Origin: Clostridiaceae bacterium
Lineage (GTDB): Bacteria > Bacillota > Clostridia > Christensenellales > CAG-917
NCBI GenBank assembly: GCA_031289315.1
Contig: JAITPR010000002.1
Span: 1-48,151 of the forward strand
Direction: 5' to 3'
DNA length: 48,151 bases
Part shown: one piece after another, positions 25,227-34,451 of the stretch
Position numbering within the stretch: the stretch's first letter is position 1
Layout: the number at the start of each line of letters is the position of its first letter
The notes under the pieces: model-generated
What the model saw: only the letters and a program-made list of their open reading frames with translations
What the model was told of the DNA's origin: nothing
Databases searched by the model: none
Position numbers and translations under genes: made by a program

Positions 25227-25325
25227 GCCGGCATGACGGCTATTGACAATCCCCGACACTCATAAACCGGTTGACGGTTAACGCAGTAAGAAAATCTTAA
25301 TTGCCGGCATGACGGCTATTGACAA
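25227..25325. repeat. 23-bp direct repeats upstream of the tRNA gene
   Basis: Two exact copies of a 23-bp unit starting GCCGGCATGACGGCTATTGA at 25227-25249 and 25303-25325. Each contains GCCG/CGGC and ends TTGACAA. The second lies about 10 bp before the tRNA, too close for its TTGACA to be the tRNA promoter. A perfect stem AGTGCGGT/ACCGCACT at 25146-25178 lies after the HIT gene. Confidence 0.75.
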
Positions 25326-25335
25326 CTTAATTTTT

Positions 25336-25412
25336 GTTCGTGTACCTCAGTAGGATAGAGGGTTCGCCTCCTAAGTGAAACGCCGTTGGTTCGATTCCAA
25401 TCACGAACGCCA
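25336..25412 (+). tRNA. tRNA-Arg (anticodon CCU)
   Basis: A complete cloverleaf is readable. Acceptor GTTCGTG pairs with CACGAAC, the D arm is CCTC/GAGG, and the anticodon stem TTCGC/GTGAA carries loop CTCCTAA with anticodon CCT. The T arm is GTTGG-TTCGATT-CCAAT, discriminator G and an encoded CCA (25410-25412). It reads AGG arginine codons. A terminator follows at once. Confidence 0.96.
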
Positions 25413-25420
25413 CCCCAAAA

Positions 25421-25449
25421 AAAGCCGCCGGAAAATCCGGCGGCTTTTT
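25421..25449 (+). terminator. Terminator after tRNA-Arg
   Basis: Stem AAAGCCGCCGGA / TCCGGCGGCTTT (12 pairs, AAA loop) with a trailing T run, starting nine bases after the CCA. The A-rich 5' flank makes it potentially bidirectional, serving the convergent lacZ as well. Confidence 0.92.
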
Positions 25450-25528
25450 GTTTCTGTTAAATAAATTCCCCTATTTGCGATGAGGCGTGTTAAAAAAAAC
25501 TCCTTGACACGACTTAGTAAGCGGCGTA

Positions 25529-28500
25529 TTAGAACACCACTTTAACCTTGAAGGTGTATTTTTTGAAGGCGGGAAGCTTATAGGGTTGTTTAAGCACCGC
25601 CATGGCGGGGGCATCGCCGCCCACGCCGCGTTGTGCGCCGTCTAGATTAACGGTAAGCTCATCAAGGGTGGGTAGCTCATGCAGATGTTGCGCCTCAAAC
25701 AGCATGGATTTGGTATACGGGTGGACGCTTATCTCCATCGGTTTATCCACGCATTCGAAGCGTAGGCGTCCGTTTCCCGACAACTCAAGGAAGCGTGTGT
25801 CCGTATGATTGCCGTTCTCTTGCGGATACAGATAGTCGTGTAAAAATTCCGCCGGTGCACCCTCGTACAGCGCCAAATCAGCCGATGCTTTGCGGTCGCA
25901 ATAATTTTCATGTTTACCGCGTCCTAAAAATCTCATACGGTCGTATCCGGATTTCAGCGTAGCGGTGAAGCCGTAGCGCGGCAAGCCAAAGAAAAGCGGC
26001 GTCACGGACAACTCCGCGACCAATCCGCCCTCCGTGAAAAAGTATTTTGAAACCATGGACACCGTGTGCCGTGCCTTCCACTTTATGACTAAAACGCCCT
26101 TCTCCGCGGAAACCGACGCGGGCTTCATGGTGTCCTCCGTCTTCTTATAATACAACTCACCTAAAAATCCGTGCAGAAACGCCGGCAGGTTTTTATTTGA
26201 TTCGTTATTGGTTGTCGCGCGCCAAAGTTGCGGCAAAAGAGGTGAGGAAAACAGCGGTTTTCCGTCCTTTATAATTTGAACTCCTCCGGTAATTTTGCTT
26301 GCCACCGCGGCGACATTGCCGGAGATAACGGCTATTTTATCCTCATGGGCGCGAACCTCCGCCGACTTCACATCGAGTTGCGGTTTCGGGGCGAACCCCT
26401 TTATCACAAACTGCTCTTCGGCGACGGCGTAGCCGGCGGCATAGACCGCGTTCTCCTCTCTCGTCGCAAGCCTTACGTTTAAGTAAACCTCTCCTAAAGC
26501 GCCGCCTAAATCGAACGGCACCGTAACCGATGCGGACTCACCCGCCGCCACAGACACTGCGCCTACGTTTTCACTTTCCCTCACCGCACCGTTTACCACA
26601 AGCTCCAAAACCATGTCGTACGCATCGATGCCGCCGAACATGAATCGGTTTTTTACGGTAAGCGTTTGCCCTTCTAATTCAAAATCAACGTTTTGATATA
26701 CGCGTTTAACCTCGTAAAGTGCCGGGTTGGGTGAACGATCGGCACGGACTATGCCGTTAAAGGCAAATACCCCGTCGTTGGGCTTATCGCCGAAATCGCC
26801 GCCGTAAGTCCACTGTGTGACACCGGCTTTGGTAACGCGCTTAATCGACTGGTCGGCAAAATCCCAAATATAGCCGCCCGCCAGTCGGTCATAGGCTTTA
26901 AAATCGCGCCAGTAATCGGCGAAATTGCCCAAACTGTTGCCCATTGCATGGGAATATTCGCACTCTATATACGGCTTATTCTTGTACTTATCGGGAGTAA
27001 GAGTATGCCCCGCCGGCGCCCAAAGCGCACGACTGTGTACCACGGTTTTATTTTCGGCAATTTTCTTCATTTTGGTTTGCACCGTGTACATTTCCGACAT
27101 GATGTCGCTCACGGACAAATCGCCGTCGCACTCGTAGTGTATGGGACGCGTGTCGTCGATTTCAAGGGCGGCGGCTTTCATGGCGGCGAACGCGGAGCCG
27201 GTACCCGACTCGTTTCCTAATGACCAAAATATAATGCAGGCGTGGTTTTTATGTGTGTTCACCATGTTGCGCATTCTATATACGCAGTGCTCCGTCCAGT
27301 GCGTGTTGCTGCGCGGAAGCTTGTGCGCCAGCCCGTGTGTTTCCAAATTATTTTCGCTCATTACAAGGATACCGTACTCGTCGCAAAGCTCGTAAAACGC
27401 CCGGCTGTTCGGGTAGTGGCAAGTCCTTATAGAGGTAATATTGTTGCGTCTACAGAGTAAAATATCCGCTTCAATCAAATCGCGCGGCACGGCGTGACCG
27501 TATTCCGGATGAAATTCATGCCGGTTTACGCCCTTGATTTTAAGCGGCTTTCCGTTTAAAAGAATAAACGGACCGCGCCCGTCCTTAAGCGGCACAATCT
27601 CCACGCTTCTGAAGCCGAACTTAAGCGTGCGCGTATCTACGGCAAGCCCGTCCGCGTCGACAAGCTGCACGGTAAGCCCGTACAGATAGGGATTTTCATG
27701 GCTCCAAAGCTTAACCTCTTTTAGGTCGCCCGCCAAATCCGCAGACAGTACCGCGCCGTCCGAAAGCGTAAGCGCGGCGGTTTCTCCGGACAGCGCTTCC
27801 GCACCGTCCGCATCCGTCAAGGAATAAATGACCTTGCCGCCTTTAATTTTTCCGCGTTTCGCCGCAAGCTCCGCGGTAACCTTGAATACGGCGGATTTAT
27901 AATCGTTGTAAAGCTCACAACGCGCGTATATGTCGGCTATGTACACGGCGGGACGGTATATTAAATTGACGTCGCGGAATATGCCGGACAGCCTCCACAT
28001 ATCTTGGTCTTCCAAATAGCTCCCCACCGAAAATTGGTAAACCAAAACAAAAAGCTTGTTTTGTCCGGGCTTTATAAGCGCGGTTATATCGAACTCCGAC
28101 GCGTCGAAGGTATCGGTTGTATAACCCGCAAACACGTCGTTTACATACACCTCGAACGCGCTGTTGACGCCGCCGAAGCTTATGTATACGTTGTCGCCGG
28201 TCTCCTCCGTTTCAAAGTACCTAAGGTACGCGCCGGTCGGGTTGCGGCTGTCGTCTATTGAGGGAATTTTTTTGCGTGAAAGCGGATACGGATAGCGTAC
28301 ATTGGTGTAAATAGGCGTACCCCAGCCCTGAATTTGCCAGTTTGACGGTACGGTTATCCTATCGAAGTGCTCCGCCGACGCGTTTTTATAGGCGCGCGCC
28401 GTATCGGGATTTTCCGAAAACCGGAAGTACCACTCCCCGTTTAAGGACACGGTTTTATCGACGAGTTCCGTAGTTTTCGGGAAGCCTGCTCCGTGCCGTC

Positions 28501-28552
28501 TTTCGGTATTAACGCCTGTTATGGCAATACTTTGATGATAATTCGATTCCAT
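25529..28552 (-). CDS. lacZ: Beta-galactosidase, GH2 (LacZ-type)
   Basis: A 1007-residue five-domain GH2 beta-galactosidase: N-terminal jelly roll, two Ig-like domains around a TIM barrel, and a C-terminal beta-sandwich (Bgal_small_N). Numbering from the ATG at 28552, the acid/base is Glu448 in FWSLGNESG and the nucleophile Glu532 in IECEYSHAMGNS; KGVNRHEFHPEYGH marks the barrel entrance. No signal peptide, so cytoplasmic. The frame runs to a TTG at 28582; ATG 28564 and 28552 are both possible, and I prefer 28552 because GGGGGT lies five bases upstream. It stands alone, convergent with the tRNA gene. Lactose or plant beta-galactosides are plausible substrates. Confidence 0.93.
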   Translation of the reverse strand: MESNYHQSIAITGVNTERRHGAGFPKTTELVDKTVSLNGEWYFRFSENPDTARAYKNASAEHFDRITVPSNWQIQGWGTPIYTNVRYPYPLSRKKIPSIDDSRNPTGAYLRYFETEETGDNVYISFGGVNSAFEVYVNDVFAGYTTDTFDASEFDITALIKPGQNKLFVLVYQFSVGSYLEDQDMWRLSGIFRDVNLIYRPAVYIADIYARCELYNDYKSAVFKVTAELAAKRGKIKGGKVIYSLTDADGAEALSGETAALTLSDGAVLSADLAGDLKEVKLWSHENPYLYGLTVQLVDADGLAVDTRTLKFGFRSVEIVPLKDGRGPFILLNGKPLKIKGVNRHEFHPEYGHAVPRDLIEADILLCRRNNITSIRTCHYPNSRAFYELCDEYGILVMSENNLETHGLAHKLPRSNTHWTEHCVYRMRNMVNTHKNHACIIFWSLGNESGTGSAFAAMKAAALEIDDTRPIHYECDGDLSVSDIMSEMYTVQTKMKKIAENKTVVHSRALWAPAGHTLTPDKYKNKPYIECEYSHAMGNSLGNFADYWRDFKAYDRLAGGYIWDFADQSIKRVTKAGVTQWTYGGDFGDKPNDGVFAFNGIVRADRSPNPALYEVKRVYQNVDFELEGQTLTVKNRFMFGGIDAYDMVLELVVNGAVRESENVGAVSVAAGESASVTVPFDLGGALGEVYLNVRLATREENAVYAAGYAVAEEQFVIKGFAPKPQLDVKSAEVRAHEDKIAVISGNVAAVASKITGGVQIIKDGKPLFSSPLLPQLWRATTNNESNKNLPAFLHGFLGELYYKKTEDTMKPASVSAEKGVLVIKWKARHTVSMVSKYFFTEGGLVAELSVTPLFFGLPRYGFTATLKSGYDRMRFLGRGKHENYCDRKASADLALYEGAPAEFLHDYLYPQENGNHTDTRFLELSGNGRLRFECVDKPMEISVHPYTKSMLFEAQHLHELPTLDELTVNLDGAQRGVGGDAPAMAVLKQPYKLPAFKKYTFKVKVVF

Positions 28553-28814
28553 TTTTACCCCCATACGCCTCTCGGCGCACAATATAGTTTATTAAAGTTT
28601 TTCTTAAGTGAAAGGCGATAGGGGACCCCGATCAGTGTAGTCGCGCGGTTTCTGCGTCGCAAACTCCGCCCGGTTCGGGGGCTTTCCCCCGTGACTCCCG
28701 TCACGCCAAGTCTTTGTCCGAACCTAGTTACACTCCCTTATCTTTAAATTCTTTATACGGCAATTACTCCGCATGATTTTTTTATTCAAGCCTTTATTTG
28801 ACAGACGCGCCGTC

Positions 28815-29525
28815 TCACGGGATATACAAAATACGGCGGCAGTTGGGACATTCGCACCAGTCTCCGACATTCTTTAATTTTTCCTGAATGCCGGCGGGAA
28901 TATCCATATAACAGCGCGCGCACTGTTTGCTTTGCTGTTTGTACTCCACGAACGCCGGCATAACCTTATTTTTCCTGAGCGACTTATACAACTCCAAATA
29001 TTTCGGCGGAAGCTTCTTTTCCAACTCCGCCATTTCCTTATTAATGCCGCTTATTTTTTCGGCAAAGCCGGCGCGGTATTCCCTAAAGGTCTTCTCCGCG
29101 TCACGAAGCTTCACCTGCAATAGCTTACCTTGATCCATTGTTTTGGAGGCGGTATTTTTAATTTCTTCTATTCTTGTTTGGCATCTTTGCGCGTCGCGTT
29201 CCAACCGGTTGAGCGTCTCAAGTAGCTGCGCAACCTGACGGTCGTAATAATCCGCCGCGCCGATGTCCTCCAATGCGGCGATGTCCGCCTCTACAATATC
29301 CTTTATTTTGGCTTCCACCTCGTTCACGGAAGCACGTAGCTTTTCATAAACCACAATGGCGTCACCGGCGTCGGAATTAAGCTTAACCATTGCCGTAGTA
29401 GCCGCGTCAAGCCCGTTTTTCGTCTGATAATAGCTTTGGAACTCCTTTGAGCCTTTTATTTCGCTCTCAACCTTTAAAAGGTCGGTGTCCAAATTTTGAT
29501 AATCCAATATAGATTGAAATTGCAT
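28815..29525 (-). CDS. C4-type zinc ribbon protein with coiled coil
   Basis: A 236-residue protein. Residues about 1-190 form a long charged coiled-coil hairpin. The C-terminus is a C4 zinc ribbon with Cys202/Cys205 and Cys226/Cys229 (CARC and CPNC). This matches the zf-RING_7 / CT398 family, which commonly neighbours Nif3-like genes, as here. The molecular role is poorly known; nucleic-acid or secretion-related scaffolding has been proposed in relatives. GGAG and GAGG lie just upstream of the ATG. It is the last gene of the dgt-dnaG-rpoD-trmK-nif3 string, separated from nif3 by 198 bp containing tandem repeats. Confidence 0.85.
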   Translation of the reverse strand: MQFQSILDYQNLDTDLLKVESEIKGSKEFQSYYQTKNGLDAATTAMVKLNSDAGDAIVVYEKLRASVNEVEAKIKDIVEADIAALEDIGAADYYDRQVAQLLETLNRLERDAQRCQTRIEEIKNTASKTMDQGKLLQVKLRDAEKTFREYRAGFAEKISGINKEMAELEKKLPPKYLELYKSLRKNKVMPAFVEYKQQSKQCARCYMDIPAGIQEKLKNVGDWCECPNCRRILYIP

Positions 29526-29590
29526 ATGTCCTCACTCCTCCCGGCGAAACGGGTGTTTCGTCGGAATTGCTTTGTTTTTAAGTTGTCGCG

Positions 29591-29682
29591 CGGAGTAACT
29601 CCGCGCATATTTTTATTGCCGCACAGAGTAATCCCGCGCATATTTTTATCACCGCACGGAGTAATCCCGTACATAATATTTT
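29591..29682. repeat. 33-bp tandem repeat, 2.8 copies
   Basis: Units start at 29591, 29624 and 29657 (CGGAGTAACTCCGCGCATAT and variants), the third truncated. The first unit contains the palindrome CGCGGAGT.ACTCCGCG. It lies between the nif3-like and zinc-ribbon genes. An open frame that crosses it merely translates the repeats and is not a gene. Confidence 0.85.
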
Positions 29683-29723
29683 CCGTTATCGTGCGAAGTA
29701 CCCGCGCTAGATATTCGTCCGCT

Positions 29724-30503
29724 TTATTTAGTCCGCCGCGGCACGCGGCAGGGGGCGCCCGGATTATATTTAAAAAGCTCTAGCTTGCCGCACAACGGCT
29801 TCAATAGCTTGTAAATAATATCCAAAAAACATATTTCACCGGCGTAGTGTGAAAACTGCACCGCGCCCTTTTTAAGCTCCGCCGCGTCGACGAAAAAGCT
29901 ATGTTTAAATTCGGCGGAAATAAGTACGTCCGCGCGCGACAGCGCTTCGCCGACAAATTCTCTGTCGTTGCCGCCGGCGCCTCCGCAAAGCACAACGGTT
30001 TTTACGCGCATATCGGGTTCGCCCGCATATGTCACGGTGGGGTCGCCCAGTCTATCCGACACCTCTGCGGCAAGCCCCTCTAAGGTGCCGTCATATTCGC
30101 CGTACACGCCCATACAAGGTGTTTCCGTAAAAGCGCGTACGTTTTTAAGACCTATGCGCCCCGCCGTTTCAAAGGAAATTCCGTCCTTTGCCGCGTCGAC
30201 ATTGGTATGCGCGGAATAGATATTTATACCCTCGATAAACGCATCTCTGAAGAGGTGCGCGTATGCGCCGTTCAGATTAAGATTTTTAAGCGGTTTGAAT
30301 ATGGCGGGATGATGCGTTATTATGAGATTGCAACCCTCCGCCGTAGCTTTTTTAACGGCGCCCGTCGTCAAATCCAAGCTTATCAAAACGCCTTTTACGT
30401 CTGCAAGAAAGTCGCCCAACATCAAACCCGTGTTGTCGTAACCTTCCGCCGTCGCAAGCGGCGCAAACCGCTCTATTATGTCCGCAATATCTTTTACCTT
30501 CAT
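29724..30503 (-). CDS. Nif3-like dinuclear metal-centre protein (DUF34)
   Basis: A 259-residue Nif3/YbgI family protein forming a hexameric ring with two metals per subunit; its biochemical role (GTP cyclohydrolase-like or metal insertion) is unsettled. Metal ligands seen: His64/His65 in ITHHPAIF, His99 and Asp103 in AHTNVD, and His219 and Glu223 in FSHYAGE. It lacks the PII-like insert that makes Bacillus YqfO about 370 residues. AAGG lies before the ATG. It follows trmK by 46 bp, a pairing common in Bacillota. Confidence 0.92.
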   Translation of the reverse strand: MKVKDIADIIERFAPLATAEGYDNTGLMLGDFLADVKGVLISLDLTTGAVKKATAEGCNLIITHHPAIFKPLKNLNLNGAYAHLFRDAFIEGINIYSAHTNVDAAKDGISFETAGRIGLKNVRAFTETPCMGVYGEYDGTLEGLAAEVSDRLGDPTVTYAGEPDMRVKTVVLCGGAGGNDREFVGEALSRADVLISAEFKHSFFVDAAELKKGAVQFSHYAGEICFLDIIYKLLKPLCGKLELFKYNPGAPCRVPRRTK

Positions 30504-30549
30504 ATGACCTTATCACTTTCGCCGGACGGGCATGTAGTCTTCGACGCTC

Positions 30550-31218
30550 TTATTGTAGGCGGCACGCTTTAAGCGCCTCCCTGTATTTTTCCGTTTCCGC
30601 TGCGGCGGCTTGGCGTCCCCATGTGTTTTCCGGCAAAAGCGTGTCATACATTCTCGTCAAGCGTTTTATTTCCTTTTCGGCGCGCTCCTTAAAAAGAGGG
30701 TCGTCATAAAAATCCTTGCCGAATTCTATTTCAAGTTCGCTTAGCGTCCTATCCACGCCCAACCCGGACGCTATGACGCTATAGTACCTACCGGCGCATT
30801 TAACCGTTTTATCCGACAAAATCGTGCGGTTAACGCTTATCAAATACCGCCTTAACAGCGGTTGGTCGCGTTGCGCCCCCAAAACATAAAGCGGAATTCT
30901 TTTATCCGCGATAATTTTTATTATCTCACGTCCGCCCATACCGGATATTACCACGGTATCGGCTTCGCCGTCAGCAAGAACGTTAAGCCCGTCGCCTACT
31001 CTGAAATCTATACTCTTTTCCGCTCCGTTTTCGCGCGCAAGTCGTCTTGCCTTTGCAAGCGACGCCGCGCTCACGTCGGACGCTATCACCTTAAATCCGT
31101 CCGACGCCAACCTAACGGCAAGCTTTCCGTGGTCGGTTCCTATGTCGGCGACTACGCCGCCTGCCGGGATTTCTAAATATATTGCGGACAGACGCTCGTC
31201 AAGCCTCACCGTATCCAT
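30550..31218 (-). CDS. trmK: tRNA (adenine(22)-N1)-methyltransferase
   Basis: Methylates N1 of A22 in tRNA using SAM. 222 residues. SAM-binding motif I is VADIGTDHG (23-31), ASDVS marks strand 2, and ISGMGG (91-96) is the family's motif IV, followed by LGAQRDQPLLRRYL. A C-terminal helical extension (about 160-222) is present. The ATG begins one base after the rpoD stop codon with no Shine-Dalgarno, so translation is almost certainly coupled to rpoD. Confidence 0.93.
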   Translation of the reverse strand: MDTVRLDERLSAIYLEIPAGGVVADIGTDHGKLAVRLASDGFKVIASDVSAASLAKARRLARENGAEKSIDFRVGDGLNVLADGEADTVVISGMGGREIIKIIADKRIPLYVLGAQRDQPLLRRYLISVNRTILSDKTVKCAGRYYSVIASGLGVDRTLSELEIEFGKDFYDDPLFKERAEKEIKRLTRMYDTLLPENTWGRQAAAAETEKYREALKACRLQ

Positions 31219-31219
31219 A

Positions 31220-32281
31220 TTAATCCAAATCTTTCAATCTTTTTATACGGTTGGGATGGCGCAGTTTTCTCAAAGCCTTAGCCTCAATCTGCCTTATACG
31301 CTCTCTCGTAACGTTGAACTCACGCCCCACCTCTTCCAAAGTTTTCGGGTGACTGTCGTCGATACCGTAGCGCAAACGCAACACCTTTTCCTCGCGCGGG
31401 GTAAGCGTGTTGAGTACTTGTATAAGCTGTTCCTTGAGCATATTGGATTCCGCGACATCGGAGGGCGCTTGCGCGTTATTGTCCTCTATGAAGTCGCCCA
31501 AATGGCTGTCCTCCTCCTCGCCTATTGGAGTTTCCAACGAAACGGGGTCTTGCGCTATTTTTTGTATTTCGCGTACGCGCTCCTCCGAAACGCCCAAATG
31601 CTCGGCAATTTCCTCCGGCAATGGCTCACGCCCCAATTTTTGCATAAGCGTACGCGCCGCACGCGCCTGCTTGTTTATGGTTTCCACCATGTGGACGGGA
31701 ATTCTTATAGTGCGCGCTTGATCGGCTATAGCCCTCGTTATGGCTTGCCGTATCCACCATGTCGCGTATGTGGAAAATTTGAAGCCCTTGCGGTAATCAA
31801 ATTTTTCCACCGCCTTTAAAAGCCCCAAATTTCCCTCTTGAATGAGATCCAAAAACTGCATTCCGCGCCCCACATAGCGCTTTGCTATTGACACGACAAG
31901 ACGAAGGTTAGCCTCCGACAGCACTTGTCTTGCCACGTCGTCGCCCTTTTCCTTAAGCTTTGCAAGCTCGATTTCCCTATCGGCGGACAGCAACTCAACC
32001 CTGCCTATGTCTTTTAAATACATCTTAACGGAGTCGTCAATATTGCCTTCGCTTATAATTTTTTCTATGAACTCCTCCGTTTCCACCGGAGTATCGTCCT
32101 TAAACGCCACGCCCGCCTTACCCAAAGCTTGGAATACGATTTCCATTTCGTCGGCGGTAGCCACCATATGCTCCAATCTTGCGATAACCTCATCTTGCGT
32201 GACTTGCCCTTTCAGCTTACTTTGTTCGATAATTCTATCAATTTCGGCTTTTAAAAGCGCCGCCCTTTCCTGTGCATCCAT
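31220..32281 (-). CDS. rpoD: RNA polymerase primary sigma factor
   Basis: The housekeeping sigma-70 factor (SigA/RpoD), 353 residues, lacking the large non-conserved insert of proteobacterial RpoD. It shows a short region 1.1, region 1.2 ([12 protein letters not shown]), region 2 ([34 protein letters not shown]), region 3 ([11 protein letters not shown]) and region 4 ([32 protein letters not shown]). GGAGGAG lies six bases before the ATG. It sits between dnaG and trmK in the macromolecular-synthesis operon. The promoters I call in this window fit its TTGACA/TATAAT preference. Confidence 0.97.
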   Translation of the reverse strand: MDAQERAALLKAEIDRIIEQSKLKGQVTQDEVIARLEHMVATADEMEIVFQALGKAGVAFKDDTPVETEEFIEKIISEGNIDDSVKMYLKDIGRVELLSADREIELAKLKEKGDDVARQVLSEANLRLVVSIAKRYVGRGMQFLDLIQEGNLGLLKAVEKFDYRKGFKFSTYATWWIRQAITRAIADQARTIRIPVHMVETINKQARAARTLMQKLGREPLPEEIAEHLGVSEERVREIQKIAQDPVSLETPIGEEEDSHLGDFIEDNNAQAPSDVAESNMLKEQLIQVLNTLTPREEKVLRLRYGIDDSHPKTLEEVGREFNVTRERIRQIEAKALRKLRHPNRIKRLKDLD

Positions 32282-32389
32282 ATATACTCCTCCGTCAGCG
32301 ACTCACGCCGCTAAAATCAACTTTCTTTTTTTTCTGACTCTCTGTTTTTTTTCAGCGCTTGCCTTTCAAATCCTTGAGAGGCGCGTTTT

Positions 32390-34207
32390 TTAGTACTTGC
32401 CGTCCAAATCCTTAGAGGCGCGTCTTTTTTGTACCGTTGCAAGCTCCGTTAAAATCGCCCGTTTGGCTTCCGCGTCCTGCGCGTTTTCGTAACACCGCGA
32501 CAGTCTTGCCGTTTCCCCGTCCAAATAAGCGTTGGCAAGCGTCAACGCGGAGTCGGTAAAGAATTGCCGCGCCGTAACGTCGCTTTTAAAGCCGGTTACC
32601 GCATGAAGAACTCTTGCCGCTTCGTCCGCCGCCGTATCGTCCGCAAATTCGAAAATCGAACCGGGAACCGGTTTTTTCCCTTTTTCGGCACAATCCGCAA
32701 CATACTTAAACACCGAACGCGCAAGAGGCTCCGAAAACCATTCCACACGCAAATCGGCTACGCTTGCGTACGACCTTTGAAACAGCAGGGAATTTAAAAT
32801 AAAATCCTCTGCGGAAACAAGCCCTTTAGCCGGCTTTTTAGCCCGACCTTCCGTTTCCGCTTTTGGGTCGTTAGCCTGTGGAGCGGGTACTTTTTTATCG
32901 GTGCGCGAAGCATTGTTTTTTGTCTGCTCCGTCAAGCTTTCAAGCGAAACACGCGCTTTTTCTTGCACTATTTGCAAATAAACCTCACGTTCCGACGGAT
33001 TTTTAATAGCCGCAAGCATAGCAGTCGCATCACGCACATATGCCGCGCGTCCTCCCGACGAGGTCAAATCGTGTTTTTCGGCGATAACCGATAATTTATA
33101 TTCGATATGGTCGGGCGCCGTATCCACAAGCCTTAGAAACGCGTCGCGTCCCATGCTTTTCGCCGCGTCGTCCGGATCCATGCCGTCCGGAAGCGCCACA
33201 ACGTTTACCTTGACGCCCTCCGCGGCAAACACCTCTATGGTTTTTAAAGCCGCCTTTCTTCCGGCAGAGTCTCCGTCATAAATCAAACTTACGTTGCCGC
33301 ACCACTTTAAAACCGCGCGCGCTTGATAAGGCGTAAAAGCCGTTCCCATACCGGCGACGGCGTTATGTATTCCGACATTGGCAAGAGAAATTACGTCCAT
33401 ATAACCCTCTACCACTAAAATGCGGTTGAGCCTCCCGGCTTGCTTTTCTTTTTTTATGACGTTAAGCCCGAACAAACTTCGTCCTTTGTCAAATAATTCC
33501 GAAGCGGCGGTATTTTTATACTTAGCTACATCCTTAGCGTCGGTCAATATTCTGCCGCCGAAGCCTATTATATTGCCGTCCTGATTTATAATCGGCACGA
33601 TTAACCGCCCCGCCATGGGGTCGCGTCCGCTGTTAGGCTCCACCGCGCCGCTTTCCTTTATGAGTGTTTCGGGGAAAGCCTTATATTTCAAATACGCCGA
33701 CAGCGAATTTTGGTCGGGAGAATACCCCAACCCGTAATTCGCCGCGATTTTTTCGCTAAGACCGCGTTTGGCTACGTAGCTACGCGCGGCGGCGCCGCCC
33801 TCCTTATAAAAGTTATCAAGATAAAATTTCGCCGTCGCCAGCGTAATTTCATAGAGAATTTCCCGTTTTTTCTTTTTTTCCTTAGCGTCCTTGAATTCGC
33901 CGCTCAACTCCGGCATTTCCATGCCGGCGCGGTCCGCAAGAAAGTGAATAGCCTCTATAAAGGACTTGTTTTCTATCTCTCTTATGAAGCGCACCACGTC
34001 GCCCGAAGCGCCGCACCCGAAGCAATGATAGTATTCATCACCCTCGTTAACGCAAAATGAAGCCGTTTTTTCATGATGAAAGGGACAGCAACCGAAATAA
34101 CGTCCGCCGTTCTTATTTAATTCCATATAGCCGGAAACCACGTCGACAATCCTATTTTTGGATTTCAACTCCTCCATCCATGCTTCTGAAAACCCGACTT
34201 CCTTCAA
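32390..34207 (-). CDS. dnaG: DNA primase
   Basis: Synthesises RNA primers at the replication fork. 605 residues, normal length. The CHC2 zinc motif is Cys41-x2-His44 ... Cys62-x2-Cys65 (CCPFHH, HCFGCG). The TOPRIM core shows ILVVEGYMDV and YDGDSAGRKA. A C-terminal helicase-binding region follows a low-complexity linker near 410-450. The start is TTG at 34207 with AGAGG about six bases upstream; the later ATG at 34177 would cut the family N-terminus. The last codons (ASKDLDGKY) are partly duplicated just beyond the stop (32356-32389). Followed by rpoD after 108 bp. Confidence 0.96.
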   Translation of the reverse strand: MKEVGFSEAWMEELKSKNRIVDVVSGYMELNKNGGRYFGCCPFHHEKTASFCVNEGDEYYHCFGCGASGDVVRFIREIENKSFIEAIHFLADRAGMEMPELSGEFKDAKEKKKKREILYEITLATAKFYLDNFYKEGGAAARSYVAKRGLSEKIAANYGLGYSPDQNSLSAYLKYKAFPETLIKESGAVEPNSGRDPMAGRLIVPIINQDGNIIGFGGRILTDAKDVAKYKNTAASELFDKGRSLFGLNVIKKEKQAGRLNRILVVEGYMDVISLANVGIHNAVAGMGTAFTPYQARAVLKWCGNVSLIYDGDSAGRKAALKTIEVFAAEGVKVNVVALPDGMDPDDAAKSMGRDAFLRLVDTAPDHIEYKLSVIAEKHDLTSSGGRAAYVRDATAMLAAIKNPSEREVYLQIVQEKARVSLESLTEQTKNNASRTDKKVPAPQANDPKAETEGRAKKPAKGLVSAEDFILNSLLFQRSYASVADLRVEWFSEPLARSVFKYVADCAEKGKKPVPGSIFEFADDTAADEAARVLHAVTGFKSDVTARQFFTDSALTLANAYLDGETARLSRCYENAQDAEAKRAILTELATVQKRRASKDLDGKY

Positions 34208-34252
34208 CCTAACCTCTTTATACGCATAAAATTGTCATATTTTGCGAACATA

Positions 34253-34275
34253 TGTAATATACGACATAAATTACA
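34253..34275 (-). promoter_or_regulatory. Inverted repeat upstream of dnaG
   Basis: TGTAAT (34253-34258) and ATTACA (34270-34275) form a dyad with an 11-bp AT-rich spacer, about 45-70 bp before the dnaG start. It is a possible operator or promoter part. Between it and dgt lie degenerate direct repeats (TTCGGATTGGCTAAACGGAG-like, 34378-34460). Confidence 0.35.
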
Positions 34276-34451
34276 TTTTTTCCTAGCCGTTCATAAAAAT
34301 TTTCATTTTATCTAAGAAATTTCTTTCGGCTTCCTTAGCGAATTGGCTAAATAAGCCTATAATTCCGGCTGAAAGCTTCGGATTGGCTAAACGGAGCCTA
34401 TAACCCACTGTTTAAAACTTCGAATTGGCAAACAGCGCTATAACCCCCGTT

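Noticed and set aside
29474..29674. 66-codon minus-strand frame with repeated peptide
   Set aside because: It is only a translation of the 33-bp tandem repeat and overlaps the start of the zinc-ribbon gene.
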